64,000 nt of DNA, taken from NCBI GenBank assembly GCA_022841825.1, contig JALHQT010000003.1:434001-498000 (forward strand), given 5' to 3'. Shown here in pieces: positions 25,355 to 34,580 of the stretch (position 1 is its first letter; the number at the start of each line of letters is the position of its first letter). The notes under the pieces are model-generated. The model did no database searches, was not told the origin of the DNA, and worked only from the letters and a program-made list of their open reading frames with translations. The stretch is from Anaerolineae bacterium (GTDB taxonomy: Bacteria > Chloroflexota > Anaerolineae > Aggregatilineales > Phototrophicaceae). The translations under genes were made by a program, and so were the position numbers.

Positions 25355-25422
25355 GTTCCCCCTGGCTCTCCAAATGGACGAGGTTCAGAACGCTGAAGCC
25401 CCCAACACCGCGCACCAAGCTG

Positions 25423-26133
25423 ATGGTTGTTCTCGACTGGCTTGTTGCGCATCGGCTTCAGGCGATTGTGCTCATCTTTTGGGCGGTCGTGGTCGCGGTT
25501 GGGCAGCAGTATGCCACTCACGCGAACATCTCACTGGAGGCGCTGGAGTTACTCACCCGCGAGATCCTTCAGATTGCATTCTGGGGACCGCTTCTTCTCA
25601 TCATCCTGTATGGCGTCCGCCCCCTGACATTTATACCGTCGTCGCTGCTGACCATTCTTGCCGGAAGCGTCTTCGGGATTTTCCCAGGCATTATTTATGC
25701 GCTGGTTGGCGGCGTGGTTTCCTCCCTGCTGCCCTATGGACTTGGCTATTGGAGTTCTCGCACAACGAACTCCGCTCCCCCAGGGCACAAGAACCCCCTG
25801 TTCACCTATATTCTGGCGGAAGTCCATGACCATCCGGCGCAGTCGGTCTTCATCGCTCGCCTGTTGTATCCACCCTATGACCTGGTCAACTTCCTGTTTG
25901 GCTCGCTGCGAATCCCTTTCCTGTCGTTCGTCGCAGGAACGCTCATCGGGAACATCATCGGGGCATTCGGCTACCTGGGGATCGGCGCGTCGGTCGAAGG
26001 CGTCATTACATCGGGGAACCTGGAGCTGAACGAAGGGCTGTTGTTGGTGTCGCTTTTCAGCCTGGCGGCAAGCCTCATCATCATGCTGTTTCTTCGCAGA
26101 CGAACGAAATCACACTACCCGGCTGGCGACTAA
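25423..26133 (+). CDS. TVP38/TMEM64 (DedA-superfamily) membrane protein
   Basis: This 236-residue integral membrane protein has about five hydrophobic segments. The VTT/SNARE-associated core is visible as IPSSLLTILAGSVFGIFPG, followed by ALVGGVVSSLLPYGLGYW and then VFIARLLYPPYDLVNFLFG and GTLIGNIIGAFGYLGIG. DedA-superfamily proteins move or scramble lipids; some recycle undecaprenyl phosphate, which would suit a polysaccharide neighbourhood (inference). The ATG at 25423 has no strong ribosome site. It seems to have its own promoter and stands between the polysaccharide genes and the two-component system. Confidence 0.85.
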   Translation: MVVLDWLVAHRLQAIVLIFWAVVVAVGQQYATHANISLEALELLTREILQIAFWGPLLLIILYGVRPLTFIPSSLLTILAGSVFGIFPGIIYALVGGVVSSLLPYGLGYWSSRTTNSAPPGHKNPLFTYILAEVHDHPAQSVFIARLLYPPYDLVNFLFGSLRIPFLSFVAGTLIGNIIGAFGYLGIGASVEGVITSGNLELNEGLLLVSLFSLAASLIIMLFLRRRTKSHYPAGD

Positions 26134-26231
26134 CGGCTTTCACTACTCCCGATGGCGATAAGATGTCGTCTTCCACCGGATGCCCGATTACAATCTGACC
26201 GTTGAGCGGTGGTGTTTCGATTGATGATGCA

Positions 26232-27725
26232 ATGCTGACAGAACTTACGCGCCCTGGTTTATTGCGAGAGTACCACGCCGAGACGTTGATCCAGAGCATC
26301 AACGTCTGGGGCAACGTCTGCGACCGCGACCTGAATATCCTGGTGTGGAATCCGACCGCCGAGCGCACCAGCGGCTATTCGCGCGAGGAAACGGTAGGTC
26401 ATTCACAGATATGGGATTGGCTCTATCCCGACGACGAAATGCGCACCTCGATTAAGCGATTGTCATCCCGCGTGTTGGTTGAAGATGGGATCATTCAGGA
26501 AGTCGAAACACAGATTACCTGCAAAGACCGCTCGCTTAAGACAATCGCCTGGTATTCGGTGCCGCTCGTTGACGGCGACGACAACGTGCAGGGTTTCATC
26601 ACTTTCGGTTACGATGTCACGGATCGCAAAATTGCCGAACGCGCCTTGCAGAAGGCGCACAACGAGCTGCATATCCTCTACGAGATCGCCGCGCTGACGA
26701 GCGAAGTCAAAGACCTCAACCTGATCTTCGAGCGCGCCCTTGACCGCATTCTGGAGGCGACCCGCAGCAAAGGCGGCATCATTCACCTGTGGGATGAGGC
26801 GCGCGGGCAGATGATCGCGGGCACGGCGCGCGATGTGGACTCTGCCTGCTACCCGACAGACAGCCTGGTGCGTCACGCTTTCGACATCGGGCAACCGTCC
26901 TTTTCATCGGATCTGCCAGGCGCTCAGGAAGGCAGTCACTATCTGTGCGTGCCGATGCGGGCAAAGGGGCGCGTTCATGGTGTCATCAGCCTGCTGATCG
27001 ACCATCCGGCGCAGTTCAGCGAGGACGAAATCACGCTGCTGACGTCGGTCGCCGACCAGATTGGCATCGCGGTCGAGAATGCGCAGCTTTACGAGCAGTC
27101 CAAACAGCTCGCCGTCTCGGAAGATCGGCGGCGGCTGGCGCGCGACCTGCACGACTCGGTCACGCAGTCGCTCTACAGTCTGACGCTCTTCGCCGAAGCC
27201 GGGCAGCGCCTGATGCGCAGCGGCGACCACGAGCGCGTCGAGAAGTATCTCGAACGGCTCGGAAAAACCGCGCAGGACGCCCTGCGCGAGATGCGCCTGC
27301 TGCTCTATGAGCTGCGTCCACTGGCTTTTCAGTCCGGCAAGCTGACGGAAGCGCTGCAGCAGCGCTTAGACGCTGTGGAACGGCGCGCGGGCTTGAGCGC
27401 GCACCTGATCACGAGTGACCTGCCGCCGCTCTCGCCGAAGATCGAACAGGGCATCTACCACATCGCGCTGGAAGCACTCAACAATGTGCTCAAACATTCA
27501 CGCTCGGCAGTTGTCACGGTGACCCTGACGCATAATTTATCCAGCCTCATGCTCAAGGTGAGCGATAATGGGGTGGGGTTTGCGGTCGAAGCGGCTCTGG
27601 CGCAAGGAGGGATGGGTTTGAGCAACATGCGCGAACGCGCGGAGGAACTGGGCGGGATGTTCGGCATCGATTCGTCCGAGCAGGCGGGGACGCAGATCAC
27701 CGTATTGCTGCCGCTGGAAAGCTGA
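26232..27725 (+). CDS. PAS-GAF sensor histidine kinase, NarL/DesK type
   Basis: This is a 497-residue kinase without transmembrane segments, so it is cytoplasmic. A PAS domain (about 15-140, ending GYDVTDRKIAERAL) and a GAF domain (about 155-300, GVISLLIDHPAQFSEDE, VADQIGIAVENAQLYEQ) lead to a HisKA_3 dimerisation helix with the phospho-accepting His in RRRLARDLHDSVTQSLYSL. The HATPase_c domain shows EALNNVLKHS, VSDNGVGF and GMGLSNMRERAEELGG. I chose the ATG at 26232; an in-frame TTG at 26202 lacks a ribosome site. It is followed 8 nt later by its cognate regulator. The signal is unknown, perhaps redox or a small ligand of the GAF domain. Confidence 0.92.
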   Translation: MLTELTRPGLLREYHAETLIQSINVWGNVCDRDLNILVWNPTAERTSGYSREETVGHSQIWDWLYPDDEMRTSIKRLSSRVLVEDGIIQEVETQITCKDRSLKTIAWYSVPLVDGDDNVQGFITFGYDVTDRKIAERALQKAHNELHILYEIAALTSEVKDLNLIFERALDRILEATRSKGGIIHLWDEARGQMIAGTARDVDSACYPTDSLVRHAFDIGQPSFSSDLPGAQEGSHYLCVPMRAKGRVHGVISLLIDHPAQFSEDEITLLTSVADQIGIAVENAQLYEQSKQLAVSEDRRRLARDLHDSVTQSLYSLTLFAEAGQRLMRSGDHERVEKYLERLGKTAQDALREMRLLLYELRPLAFQSGKLTEALQQRLDAVERRAGLSAHLITSDLPPLSPKIEQGIYHIALEALNNVLKHSRSAVVTVTLTHNLSSLMLKVSDNGVGFAVEAALAQGGMGLSNMRERAEELGGMFGIDSSEQAGTQITVLLPLES

Positions 27726-27733
27726 GACACTTC

Positions 27734-28417
27734 GTGACTGCACCTATTCGCGTCTTCATCGCCGACGACCATCCGATTGTCCGCGAAGGACTGCATGCCC
27801 TGATCAGCACCGAGCCAAACATGATCATCGTCGGCGAAGCAACCAACGGTGAAGATGCCGTGCGCCGCGTGCGCGAGTTGAAGCCGGATGTCATCCTGAT
27901 GGATTTGATCATGGATCGCATGGACGGAATCGAAGCCATCGAACGCATCAAGCTGGAGAACCCCAGCGCCCGCATCCTGGCGCTGACAAGCTTCACCGAA
28001 GATGACATCGTCTTCCCCGCCATCAAAGCCGGAGCGCTGGGTTATCTGCTCAAGGACTCCGCGCCTCAGGAATTGTTGCAGGCGATCCAGAATGCCTTTT
28101 ATGGCGTGCCCTCGCTGGCACCTTCCATCGCCCTCAAGCTGTTTCAGGAGCTGCATCAGCCCTCCATCGTCGCCGGGAGTTCCAACGAGGCACTCACCGA
28201 GCGTGAGGTGCTGATCCTGAAGCATGTCGCGCAGGGTTTGACCAACCAGGAGATCGCCTCCGCGCTGGTCATCAGCGAGCGCACCGTGCGCAATCATGTT
28301 GGCAGCATCCTCAGCAAGCTGCATCTGGCGAACCGCACGCAGGCGGCGCTTTATGCCCTGCGCGAAGGCATCGCCCGGCTGGACGAGTCGCCCAAGGCAC
28401 CACCAGCCGACTCATAG
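27734..28417 (+). CDS. NarL/FixJ-type response regulator
   Basis: This 227-residue regulator has a receiver domain with acidic pocket IADDHP, phospho-acceptor Asp in VILMDLIMD and the conserved lysine in GYLLKDS. The C-terminal LuxR-type helix-turn-helix is clear (LTEREVLILKHVAQGLTNQE, SERTVRNHVGSILSKLHL). It starts at a GTG 8 nt after the kinase stop. Its stop codon lies inside the first of two palindromes (28415-28454) upstream of the ABC-hydantoinase operon, so it is the best candidate to bind there (inference). Confidence 0.93.
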   Translation: MTAPIRVFIADDHPIVREGLHALISTEPNMIIVGEATNGEDAVRRVRELKPDVILMDLIMDRMDGIEAIERIKLENPSARILALTSFTEDDIVFPAIKAGALGYLLKDSAPQELLQAIQNAFYGVPSLAPSIALKLFQELHQPSIVAGSSNEALTEREVLILKHVAQGLTNQEIASALVISERTVRNHVGSILSKLHLANRTQAALYALREGIARLDESPKAPPADS

Positions 28418-28430
28418 GTCAAATGACCTA
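28415..28430. promoter_or_regulatory. Distal operator-like palindrome
   Basis: TAGGTCA-aa-TGACCTA has 7-bp arms. It overlaps the stop codon of the response regulator and is centred at 28422.5, about 69 bp upstream of the predicted transcript start. Confidence 0.55.
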
Positions 28431-28434
28431 CGCC

Positions 28435-28454
28435 GTTAAGTCAATTGACTTAAC
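28435..28454. promoter_or_regulatory. Proximal operator-like palindrome
   Basis: GTTAAGTCAATTGACTTAAC is a perfect 20-bp palindrome centred at 28444.5. That is exactly 22 bp (two helical turns) from the distal palindrome and about 47 bp upstream of the predicted start. The shared core (A)GTCA-N2-TGAC(T) suggests the same dimeric regulator binds both sites on one face of the helix. Confidence 0.6.
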
Positions 28455-28485
28455 TTCTCATCCGAACTGATCACCCCGCTATAAT
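28455..28485 (+). promoter_or_regulatory. Promoter of the ABC-hydantoinase operon
   Basis: A perfect TATAAT lies at 28480-28485. The best -35 (TTCTCA, 28455-28460) is poor and 19 bp away, which fits a promoter needing an activator at the palindromes just upstream. The leader to the ATG at 28528 would be about 37 nt. Confidence 0.55.
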
Positions 28486-28527
28486 CCTGCCTTCCCATTG
28501 GCTGTTTCTTTTGAGAGGAAGAACGCG

Positions 28528-29505
28528 ATGAAGAAGCTCACTTTACTGGTGGTCTGCTTGTTGTTTTCCGTCGTCTTCACAGCATCCGCGCAGGATGGTC
28601 CCAATATCGCCCTTTTTAACCCACTTGGCAACAATACTTACGTCGCATCCGCAGAGGCGGGCGTCCGCAGCATCATCGAAGCGGCAGGCGGCACGGTTCA
28701 GGCGTTCGACGCGGGCTTCAACCCCGAAGAACAGCTCAACCAGATCAACGATGCCATCACCTCCGGCGGCTTCGACGCCTTCATCATCTACCCGGTCGAT
28801 GGCGTCGGCGTGACCGTCGGCGTTGATGCGGCGGCAGAAGCGGGTATCCCGGTCATCGCGCTGGATGCCACCATCAGCGCCGACCGCAAGTCGCTCGTCC
28901 CCTATGCCAATGTCGCCGGGCAGATCGCGCGTACCGGCGTCGGCGATGGCACGCAGCTTGGCAACGCCATCGTGATGGCGTGCGAGGGTATTGACCCGTG
29001 TGAAGTCGCGTTCCTGATCGGCTTCCAAGGCTTCCCGCTCGACCTGGATCGCGTCGATACCATCAACGCCATCATCGCCGGTTACCCGAACATCCAGATG
29101 GTCGCGGTGCAGGAAGCGCAGTACCTGGAAGATGTCGGCTTCGAGGTGGCGACCGATCTCCTTCAGGCAAATCCTGGACTCGACGTGATCGCCTCGGTCG
29201 GTGACCAGATGATCGTCGGCGTGGAGATCGCGGTGCAGGATGCCGGGCTGGTCGATCAGGTCAAGCTGATCGGCAACGGCGCGAGCGAGCCGGGTTACGA
29301 AGCGGTCGTCGAAGGGCGCTGGTTCGCCACGGTTGCCAACATCCCGTTCACCAACGGGCAGATCGCCGCGCAGATGGCGCTCCAGGCGATTGACGGCACG
29401 CTCATCATCCGCTCGGTCGATATGTACAACCAGGCACCGCCTTTCCCGTCGAGCGGTCCCATCATCACCCAGGAAAACGCGGCAGAATTCACCCCGCAGT
29501 GGTAA
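28528..29505 (+). CDS. Ribose-type (Peripla_BP_4) ABC solute-binding protein
   Basis: This 325-residue exported binding protein has a signal peptide (MKKLTLLVVCLLFSVVFTASA) and no lipobox cysteine. The mature fold is of the RbsB class: IALFNPLGNNTYVASAEAGV, NPEEQLNQINDAITSGGFDA, IYPVDGVGV, PVIALDATI and VASVGDQMIVGVEIAVQDAG. Such proteins deliver small sugars or related polar compounds to an ABC importer. The ATG at 28528 has GAGGAAG upstream. It leads the operon with RbsA-like and RbsC-like genes. The downstream hydantoinase-type genes suggest the substrate may be a cyclic ureide or lactam, or a nucleoside derivative, more than a plain sugar (inference). Confidence 0.9.
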   Translation: MKKLTLLVVCLLFSVVFTASAQDGPNIALFNPLGNNTYVASAEAGVRSIIEAAGGTVQAFDAGFNPEEQLNQINDAITSGGFDAFIIYPVDGVGVTVGVDAAAEAGIPVIALDATISADRKSLVPYANVAGQIARTGVGDGTQLGNAIVMACEGIDPCEVAFLIGFQGFPLDLDRVDTINAIIAGYPNIQMVAVQEAQYLEDVGFEVATDLLQANPGLDVIASVGDQMIVGVEIAVQDAGLVDQVKLIGNGASEPGYEAVVEGRWFATVANIPFTNGQIAAQMALQAIDGTLIIRSVDMYNQAPPFPSSGPIITQENAAEFTPQW

Positions 29506-29511
29506 AAGCTG

Positions 29512-29605
29512 CCCTCACCCCCAACCCCTCTCCCTCAGGGAGAGGGGCTTAAGAAGACGCCTCTGTTCCCCTTCTCCCTCAGGGCGAAGGGGTAGGGGAT
29601 GAGGG
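29512..29605. repeat. REP-like paired hairpins between binding-protein and ATPase genes
   Basis: A 94-bp element holds two hairpins: CCCCTCTCCC-tca-GGGAGAGGGG (29525-29547) and an imperfect CCCCTTCTCCC-tca-GGGCGAAGGGG, enclosed by outer CCCTCACCCC and GGGGATGAGGG arms. It could stabilise the binding-protein transcript and reduce read-through, a common layout in ABC operons. Confidence 0.65.
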
Positions 29606-29641
29606 TATTCGCGCTGTTAACTGCTCGCAGGAACCCACCGC

Positions 29642-31165
29642 ATGACCGCAGAATTCGTCATCCAAACGCGCGCCCTTTCCAAACGCTTCTTCGCCGTCCA
29701 GGCGCTGGATAACGTCGAAGTCGCCGTCCGCCAGGGCGAAATTCATGCGCTGGTGGGCGAAAACGGGGCGGGCAAATCGACGCTGGGCAAGATCATCAGC
29801 GGCATCATCCGTCCCGACACGGGCGACCTGATCGTCAAAGGGCGTTCGGTCGCCTATGCGTCTCCGCGTGACGCGCTGATCGACGGCATCACCACCATCA
29901 CGCAGGAGATCTCGCTCTCCGGCAAGCAGACGGTGCTGCAAAATGTGCTGCTGGGGCAGGAGGACGCGCATGGCGGCGTCCTTGATTTCCGGCGGATGCA
30001 GCGGCGCTACGACGACATCCGCGCGCTGACCGGCTTCGACATTGATCCACAGACGCGCGTCAACATGCTTCGCATGGCGGATCAGAAAAAAGTCGAGGTC
30101 ATGCAGGCAATCGCGCGGGATGCCCAGGTCATCATCATGGATGAGCCGACCGCCATGCTCTCCGGCGAGGAGACAGCGCTGTTCCTGAAGACTGTGCGCC
30201 ACCTCAAAGGCATGGGGCTGACGATCATCTACGTCTCGCATTTCCTGCGGGAAGTTCTCGACCTCGCCGATACCGTGACGATCATGCGCAACGGGCAGGT
30301 CGTCCGCACCGCCCCGACGCGCGACGAAACGGTCGAGACGCTGGTGACGGCGATGCTTGGCAAGAGCGTCGCTCAGATGTACCCACCCAAGCGCTTCTCG
30401 CCACCGGACGCGCCCGTGATGCTCGAAGTCATGGGTATGCAGAGTTCGGTCTTTCAGGGCATTGACCTGACGATCCACGCGGGCGAAATTCTGGGGTTGG
30501 CGGGGCTGGTGGGCAGTGGGCGGTCGCGCCTGGTGCGCACGATCTTCGGCGCGGAGGACATCAGCGGCGGCAGCCTGCGCGTCGGCGGGGCGGCATTCAT
30601 GCCAAAGACGCCGCAGGACGCCATCCGCGCAGGCTTATACATGCTGCCGGAAAGCCGCAAGGAGCAGGGGCTGCTGCTCAAGCAGAGCGTCCAGCTCAAT
30701 ATCACCCTGCCGCACCTCTCCGATGTCACGTCGTTCGGCGGCGTCATCGACAGCAAGCGCGAACTGCATGGCATCGACGACCTGATCAAGGCGCTCGACA
30801 TCCGCGTCGGTTCGCCCACCACACGCATCCGCAACCTGTCCGGCGGCAATCAGCAAAAGGCGCTCTTCGGCAAATGGCTGTTCAAGCGCCCGAAGGTGCT
30901 GATCATCGACGAGCCGACGCGCGGCATCGACGTAGGCGCGAAGCAGGCGATCTATGAGCTGATCGCGCGGCTGGCGGCGGAAGGCATGGCGATCCTGGTG
31001 GTCTCGTCCGAGATCGAGGAAGTCCTGGGCTTGTGCCACCGCGTCCTGGTCATGCGCCGAGGGCAGATCGTGACCGAGCTGGGCGAAGCCGACGGCACAC
31101 TGACCGAAGACAACATCATGCGCGCGGCATTCGGCACCGAAGCCGCGCAGCGAGTAGATGGATAG
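29642..31165 (+). CDS. Ribose-type ABC transporter ATPase with two ABC domains
   Basis: This 507-residue RbsA/MglA-like protein has two nucleotide-binding domains in tandem. Domain 1 has Walker A GENGAGKST and Walker B VIIMDEPTAML but a degenerate signature (RMADQKKVEVMQA). Domain 2 has a relaxed Walker A (GLVGSGRSRL), a full LSGGNQQK and VLIIDEPTRGIDVG. This asymmetry is normal for the family, where one composite site does most of the hydrolysis. It powers import through the permease gene that overlaps its end by 8 nt. The start ATG follows the hairpin element. Confidence 0.93.
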   Translation: MTAEFVIQTRALSKRFFAVQALDNVEVAVRQGEIHALVGENGAGKSTLGKIISGIIRPDTGDLIVKGRSVAYASPRDALIDGITTITQEISLSGKQTVLQNVLLGQEDAHGGVLDFRRMQRRYDDIRALTGFDIDPQTRVNMLRMADQKKVEVMQAIARDAQVIIMDEPTAMLSGEETALFLKTVRHLKGMGLTIIYVSHFLREVLDLADTVTIMRNGQVVRTAPTRDETVETLVTAMLGKSVAQMYPPKRFSPPDAPVMLEVMGMQSSVFQGIDLTIHAGEILGLAGLVGSGRSRLVRTIFGAEDISGGSLRVGGAAFMPKTPQDAIRAGLYMLPESRKEQGLLLKQSVQLNITLPHLSDVTSFGGVIDSKRELHGIDDLIKALDIRVGSPTTRIRNLSGGNQQKALFGKWLFKRPKVLIIDEPTRGIDVGAKQAIYELIARLAAEGMAILVVSSEIEEVLGLCHRVLVMRRGQIVTELGEADGTLTEDNIMRAAFGTEAAQRVDG

Positions 31166-32162
31166 ACCCGCTATGGCTATTGGCAAAACCGCGTCCGGGC
31201 AGCCACGCACGCTCACCCGACTGCTGCTCGATTACGGCGTCCTGTTCGCCTTCGTCGCGCTCTTCCTCTTCCTGGCGTTCCGGGCAGAGGCATTCCTGAC
31301 GACGCGCAACCAGCTCAACATCCTCGACCAGGCGCATCAGATCGGCTTGATGGCGCTGGCAGTGACGGTCGTCATCATCGCGGGCGGCTTCGACCTATCG
31401 ATGGGCGCGATCTTCGCCATGTCGGCGGTCATCGCCGCGTTCGTGGCGCGCGACCTGGAAGCGAATGAGTCGTTCGCCAGCATCGCGCCCTATGCGGGCT
31501 GGGTGGCGGGGGTGGTGGTCGGCACGCTGTTTGGTTTGCTGAACGGCGTGCTCGTCACGGTGCTGCGCATCAACACCTTCGTCGCCACGCTCGCCTCCGG
31601 CATCGTCATACGCGGGCTGGCGCTGATCATCACGCAGGCGGAACAGGTGCGCGTGCAGGACGAGCGCTTTCAGGCGCTGGCGCGCGGCGGCATCGGCGAC
31701 ATCAATAACACCATCCTGATCTGGCTCGGCTTCGCCATCCTCCTGACGTTCGTGCTGACGCGCACCAAGTTCGGGCGGCACGTCTTCGCGGCGGGCGATA
31801 ACCCGGAGGCGGCGCGCCTTTCCGGCATCAACGTCAACCTCGTCCGCACCATCACGTTCGGCATCAGCGGCTTCGCGGCGGGGCTGGCGGGCGTCATCTC
31901 CGCCAGTAAGTTCATGAAGGCGCAGAACGACATGGGGCAGGGGCTGGAGCTGATCGCCATCGCGTCGGTCGTTATCGGCGGCACCAGCATCATGGGCGGC
32001 GAAGGCGCGGTCTGGCGGACGGTGCTGGGTGTGCTGCTCCTGCGCCTGATCGAGAACGGATTCAACCTCATCAATGTCGATACGTTCTATCAGGATGTCT
32101 TCCAGGGGTTGATCATCCTCTTCGCCGTCGCCCTCGACGCCATGCGGCACAGGCGGCAGTGA
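31158..32162 (+). CDS. Ribose-type ABC transporter permease
   Basis: This is a 334-residue membrane protein of the RbsC/BPD_transp_2 family with about nine hydrophobic segments. Landmarks are QIGLMALAVTVVIIAGGFDLS near the start, NTFVATLASGIVIRGLAL, GRHVFAAGDNPEAARLSGIN and GGTSIMGGEGAVWRTVLGVL. It forms the channel with the ATPase just upstream, probably as a homodimer. The first ATG overlaps the ATPase stop; an internal ATG at 31173 is possible. Downstream is a short spacer with a repeated AGTACT/CTCAGCACTCAG motif, then a small enzyme gene in the same orientation. Confidence 0.92.
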   Translation: MDRPAMAIGKTASGQPRTLTRLLLDYGVLFAFVALFLFLAFRAEAFLTTRNQLNILDQAHQIGLMALAVTVVIIAGGFDLSMGAIFAMSAVIAAFVARDLEANESFASIAPYAGWVAGVVVGTLFGLLNGVLVTVLRINTFVATLASGIVIRGLALIITQAEQVRVQDERFQALARGGIGDINNTILIWLGFAILLTFVLTRTKFGRHVFAAGDNPEAARLSGINVNLVRTITFGISGFAAGLAGVISASKFMKAQNDMGQGLELIAIASVVIGGTSIMGGEGAVWRTVLGVLLLRLIENGFNLINVDTFYQDVFQGLIILFAVALDAMRHRRQ

Positions 32163-32219
32163 TTATCAGTACTCAGCACTCAGTACTATTTTGACCCCCA
32201 CATGTACAAGGACTTCCCA

Positions 32220-32558
32220 ATGATCCGACTGACCGTCCTCTACAACCTCCCGCCCGGCAGCGACGAAGCCCTATTCTTGCGCTGGCGGCTGGGCGAACAC
32301 CAGGAAAGCAACGCATCCATGCCCGGCGTCGTCACCACCGACTTCGGGCGAATCGACGAGCAGTGGACGACGGCGGGCATTCAGCCCGGCGCGCCCTACC
32401 GCTTCATGACCGTCGCGGATTTCGCCGACCGCGCGGCGTTCGAGCGCGCCTTTCTGACGCAGGAAGCGCAGGACAAGCTGCGCGAAGACATCAAAAAGAT
32501 CGACAACCCGCTTTTCTTAGTCAGCGAGATTTTGATCTCCACACAGCCGGAGGCTTAA
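32220..32558 (+). CDS. EthD-like small dimeric alpha/beta-barrel protein
   Basis: This 112-residue protein begins MIRLTVLYNLPPGSDEALF, ends with a VSEILIS strand, and has the central helix pattern of EthD/dimeric ferredoxin-like proteins. Family members are small cofactorless enzymes or stabilisers of catabolic pathways; the reaction here cannot be named. I chose the ATG at 32220, with AAGGA 7 nt upstream, over an ATG at 32202. It sits between the permease and the hydantoinase A gene with a 4-nt gap to the latter, so it is likely part of the same pathway. Confidence 0.75.
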   Translation: MIRLTVLYNLPPGSDEALFLRWRLGEHQESNASMPGVVTTDFGRIDEQWTTAGIQPGAPYRFMTVADFADRAAFERAFLTQEAQDKLREDIKKIDNPLFLVSEILISTQPEA

Positions 32559-32562
32559 CGAC

Positions 32563-34578
32563 ATGGGCTATCGCGTCGCCGTCGATATTGGCGGCACATT
32601 CACCGACTTTGTCCTCGCGGATGTCGAAAACAAGACGACCACGACCGGCAAAGTCCTGACCACCCCCGGCAATGCCGCGCAGGGGGTGATGGAAGGCATG
32701 AGGCAGATGATCGCCGATCCACAGTCGGTCGATTTCTTCGTGCATGGCACGACGGTTGGCTTGAACGCCTTCCTGGAACGCAAGGGCGCGCGCGTCCTGC
32801 TGCTGATGACGGCGGGCGTGCGCGACTCGTACACCATCGCGCGCGGCGACCGCAAGACGCTCTACAAAGTCCAGTATCGCAAGCCGGAACGCCTCGTCCC
32901 GCGCCGCGATGTGCTGGAAGTGCGCGAGCGCCTGCGCTGGGATGGCTCGGTGCTGGAAGGGCTGCACGAAGAGGATTTCGAACCAATCATCGCCAAAATC
33001 CGCGCTGAGGGCATTCAATCGGTCGCCATCTGCTTCATCCATGCCTACGTCAACCCGGCGCATGAGCTGCGCGCGCGCGAAATTCTCAAGGCGGCGCTCG
33101 GCGACGCGGTCTCGGTCACGCTCTCGCACGAGATCTCGCGCGAGTGGCGCGAATACGAGCGCGCCTCGTCCGCCATCATGAATGCCTACATCGCGCCGAT
33201 TGTCGAACGCTACCTGCGCAGCCTGGAAGGCGAACTTGCCGATTTTGGCACCGAGGCACCCGTCCACGTCATGCAGTCGAGCGGCGGCGTCATCCGCGCC
33301 AGAACCGCGCGTGAGCAGCCTGTGCATACGCTGCTGTCCGGTCCGGTCGGCGGCGCGATTGGCTGCGCCGCGCTCTCCAAGGCGACCGGGCGCAAGAACA
33401 TGATCGGCGTCGATATGGGCGGTACCTCGTTTGACATGTGCCTGATCATTGACGGCAAGCCCGGCGTCTCGAACGAGACTGAACAGCAGGGCTTGCCGCT
33501 GCTGCTGCCGCTGGTCGAAATCCACACTATCGGTGCGGGCGGCGGCTCGCTGGCGTGGCTGGAAGCGGGCGCGCTGCGCGTCGGTCCACAGTCGGCAGGG
33601 GCGCTGCCGGGTCCCGCCTGTTACGGGCGCGGCGGTACACAGCCGACCGTCACCGACGCCAACCTCTTCCTCGGTCGCATCGGCACCGACGCGCGGCTGG
33701 GCGGCTGGATGCAGCTCGATTACGACGCGGCGGCGCGCGCCATCCATTCGGTGGCGACTCAGATCAACCTGAGCGATGTCGAGATGGCGGAGGGCATGCT
33801 CTCAGTCATCAACGCCAAGATGGCGGACGCCATTCGCACCATCACGATCCAGGTCGGCATCGACCCGCGCGACATTTCGATGGTGGCATATGGCGGCGCT
33901 GGCTCGATGCACGCTGTCTGGCTGGCGCGCGAACTCGGCATCCGGGAGATCATTGTCCCCTGGAGTCCGGGCACATTCTCGGCATGGGGGATGCTGCAAA
34001 CCGACATCCGCCGCGACCTGACGAGCAACTTCTTCCATCGCGCGGTCGATACCACATCCGAGATGATCGGGGGCGTCTTCGACCGCCTGGTCGCGGAGGG
34101 GCAGGCGCTGATCCGTGAGGAAGAGATCGCCGACGAGGACATCTACTTCGCCATGTCTGCCGACATCCGCTACATCGGGCAGGAGTACGTCGTCACCATC
34201 CCGCTCCACGCACCGTATGACATCGCCGAGATCGACCGCAGCTTCCATGACGCTTACAAGATTCGCTACGGGCATTCGACACCCGGCGCGCCGCTGGAGT
34301 TCGTCAATCTGCGTCTGACGGCGTTCGGGCGGCTCGACAGCGAGATCATGGGCTTCCAGCCGCTGGCGGACGCGGGCGACCCCATCAAGGGGGTGCGCGA
34401 TGTCTATATCGACGGCGTGAAGATGCCGACGACCATCCTCAACCGCGATGCCATGCCCATCGGCACGCAGTACGAGGGACCGCTGATCATCGACGAGCAG
34501 AGTGCGACCACCGTCGTGCCGCCGGGCTATACCGTTCACGTCGATCCGCTGGGCAATGTGATCATCACGAGGAAGTAA
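32563..34578 (+). CDS. Hydantoinase/oxoprolinase subunit A (HyuA family)
   Basis: This 671-residue protein is the ATP-binding subunit of the N-methylhydantoinase/5-oxoprolinase/acetone-carboxylase superfamily. Motifs are AVDIGGTFTDFVLAD at the N-terminus, HGTTVGLNAFLER, SGPVGGAIG, GVDMGGTSFDMCL, IGAGGGSLAW and the actin-like AYGGAGSMHAV. With subunit B it would open a cyclic amide or ureide ring, usually at the cost of ATP. The true substrate is open: hydantoins, N-methylhydantoin and oxoproline are family precedents. The gene is 3 nt from hyuB. Confidence 0.92.
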   Translation: MGYRVAVDIGGTFTDFVLADVENKTTTTGKVLTTPGNAAQGVMEGMRQMIADPQSVDFFVHGTTVGLNAFLERKGARVLLLMTAGVRDSYTIARGDRKTLYKVQYRKPERLVPRRDVLEVRERLRWDGSVLEGLHEEDFEPIIAKIRAEGIQSVAICFIHAYVNPAHELRAREILKAALGDAVSVTLSHEISREWREYERASSAIMNAYIAPIVERYLRSLEGELADFGTEAPVHVMQSSGGVIRARTAREQPVHTLLSGPVGGAIGCAALSKATGRKNMIGVDMGGTSFDMCLIIDGKPGVSNETEQQGLPLLLPLVEIHTIGAGGGSLAWLEAGALRVGPQSAGALPGPACYGRGGTQPTVTDANLFLGRIGTDARLGGWMQLDYDAAARAIHSVATQINLSDVEMAEGMLSVINAKMADAIRTITIQVGIDPRDISMVAYGGAGSMHAVWLARELGIREIIVPWSPGTFSAWGMLQTDIRRDLTSNFFHRAVDTTSEMIGGVFDRLVAEGQALIREEEIADEDIYFAMSADIRYIGQEYVVTIPLHAPYDIAEIDRSFHDAYKIRYGHSTPGAPLEFVNLRLTAFGRLDSEIMGFQPLADAGDPIKGVRDVYIDGVKMPTTILNRDAMPIGTQYEGPLIIDEQSATTVVPPGYTVHVDPLGNVIITRK

Positions 34579-34580
34579 CC

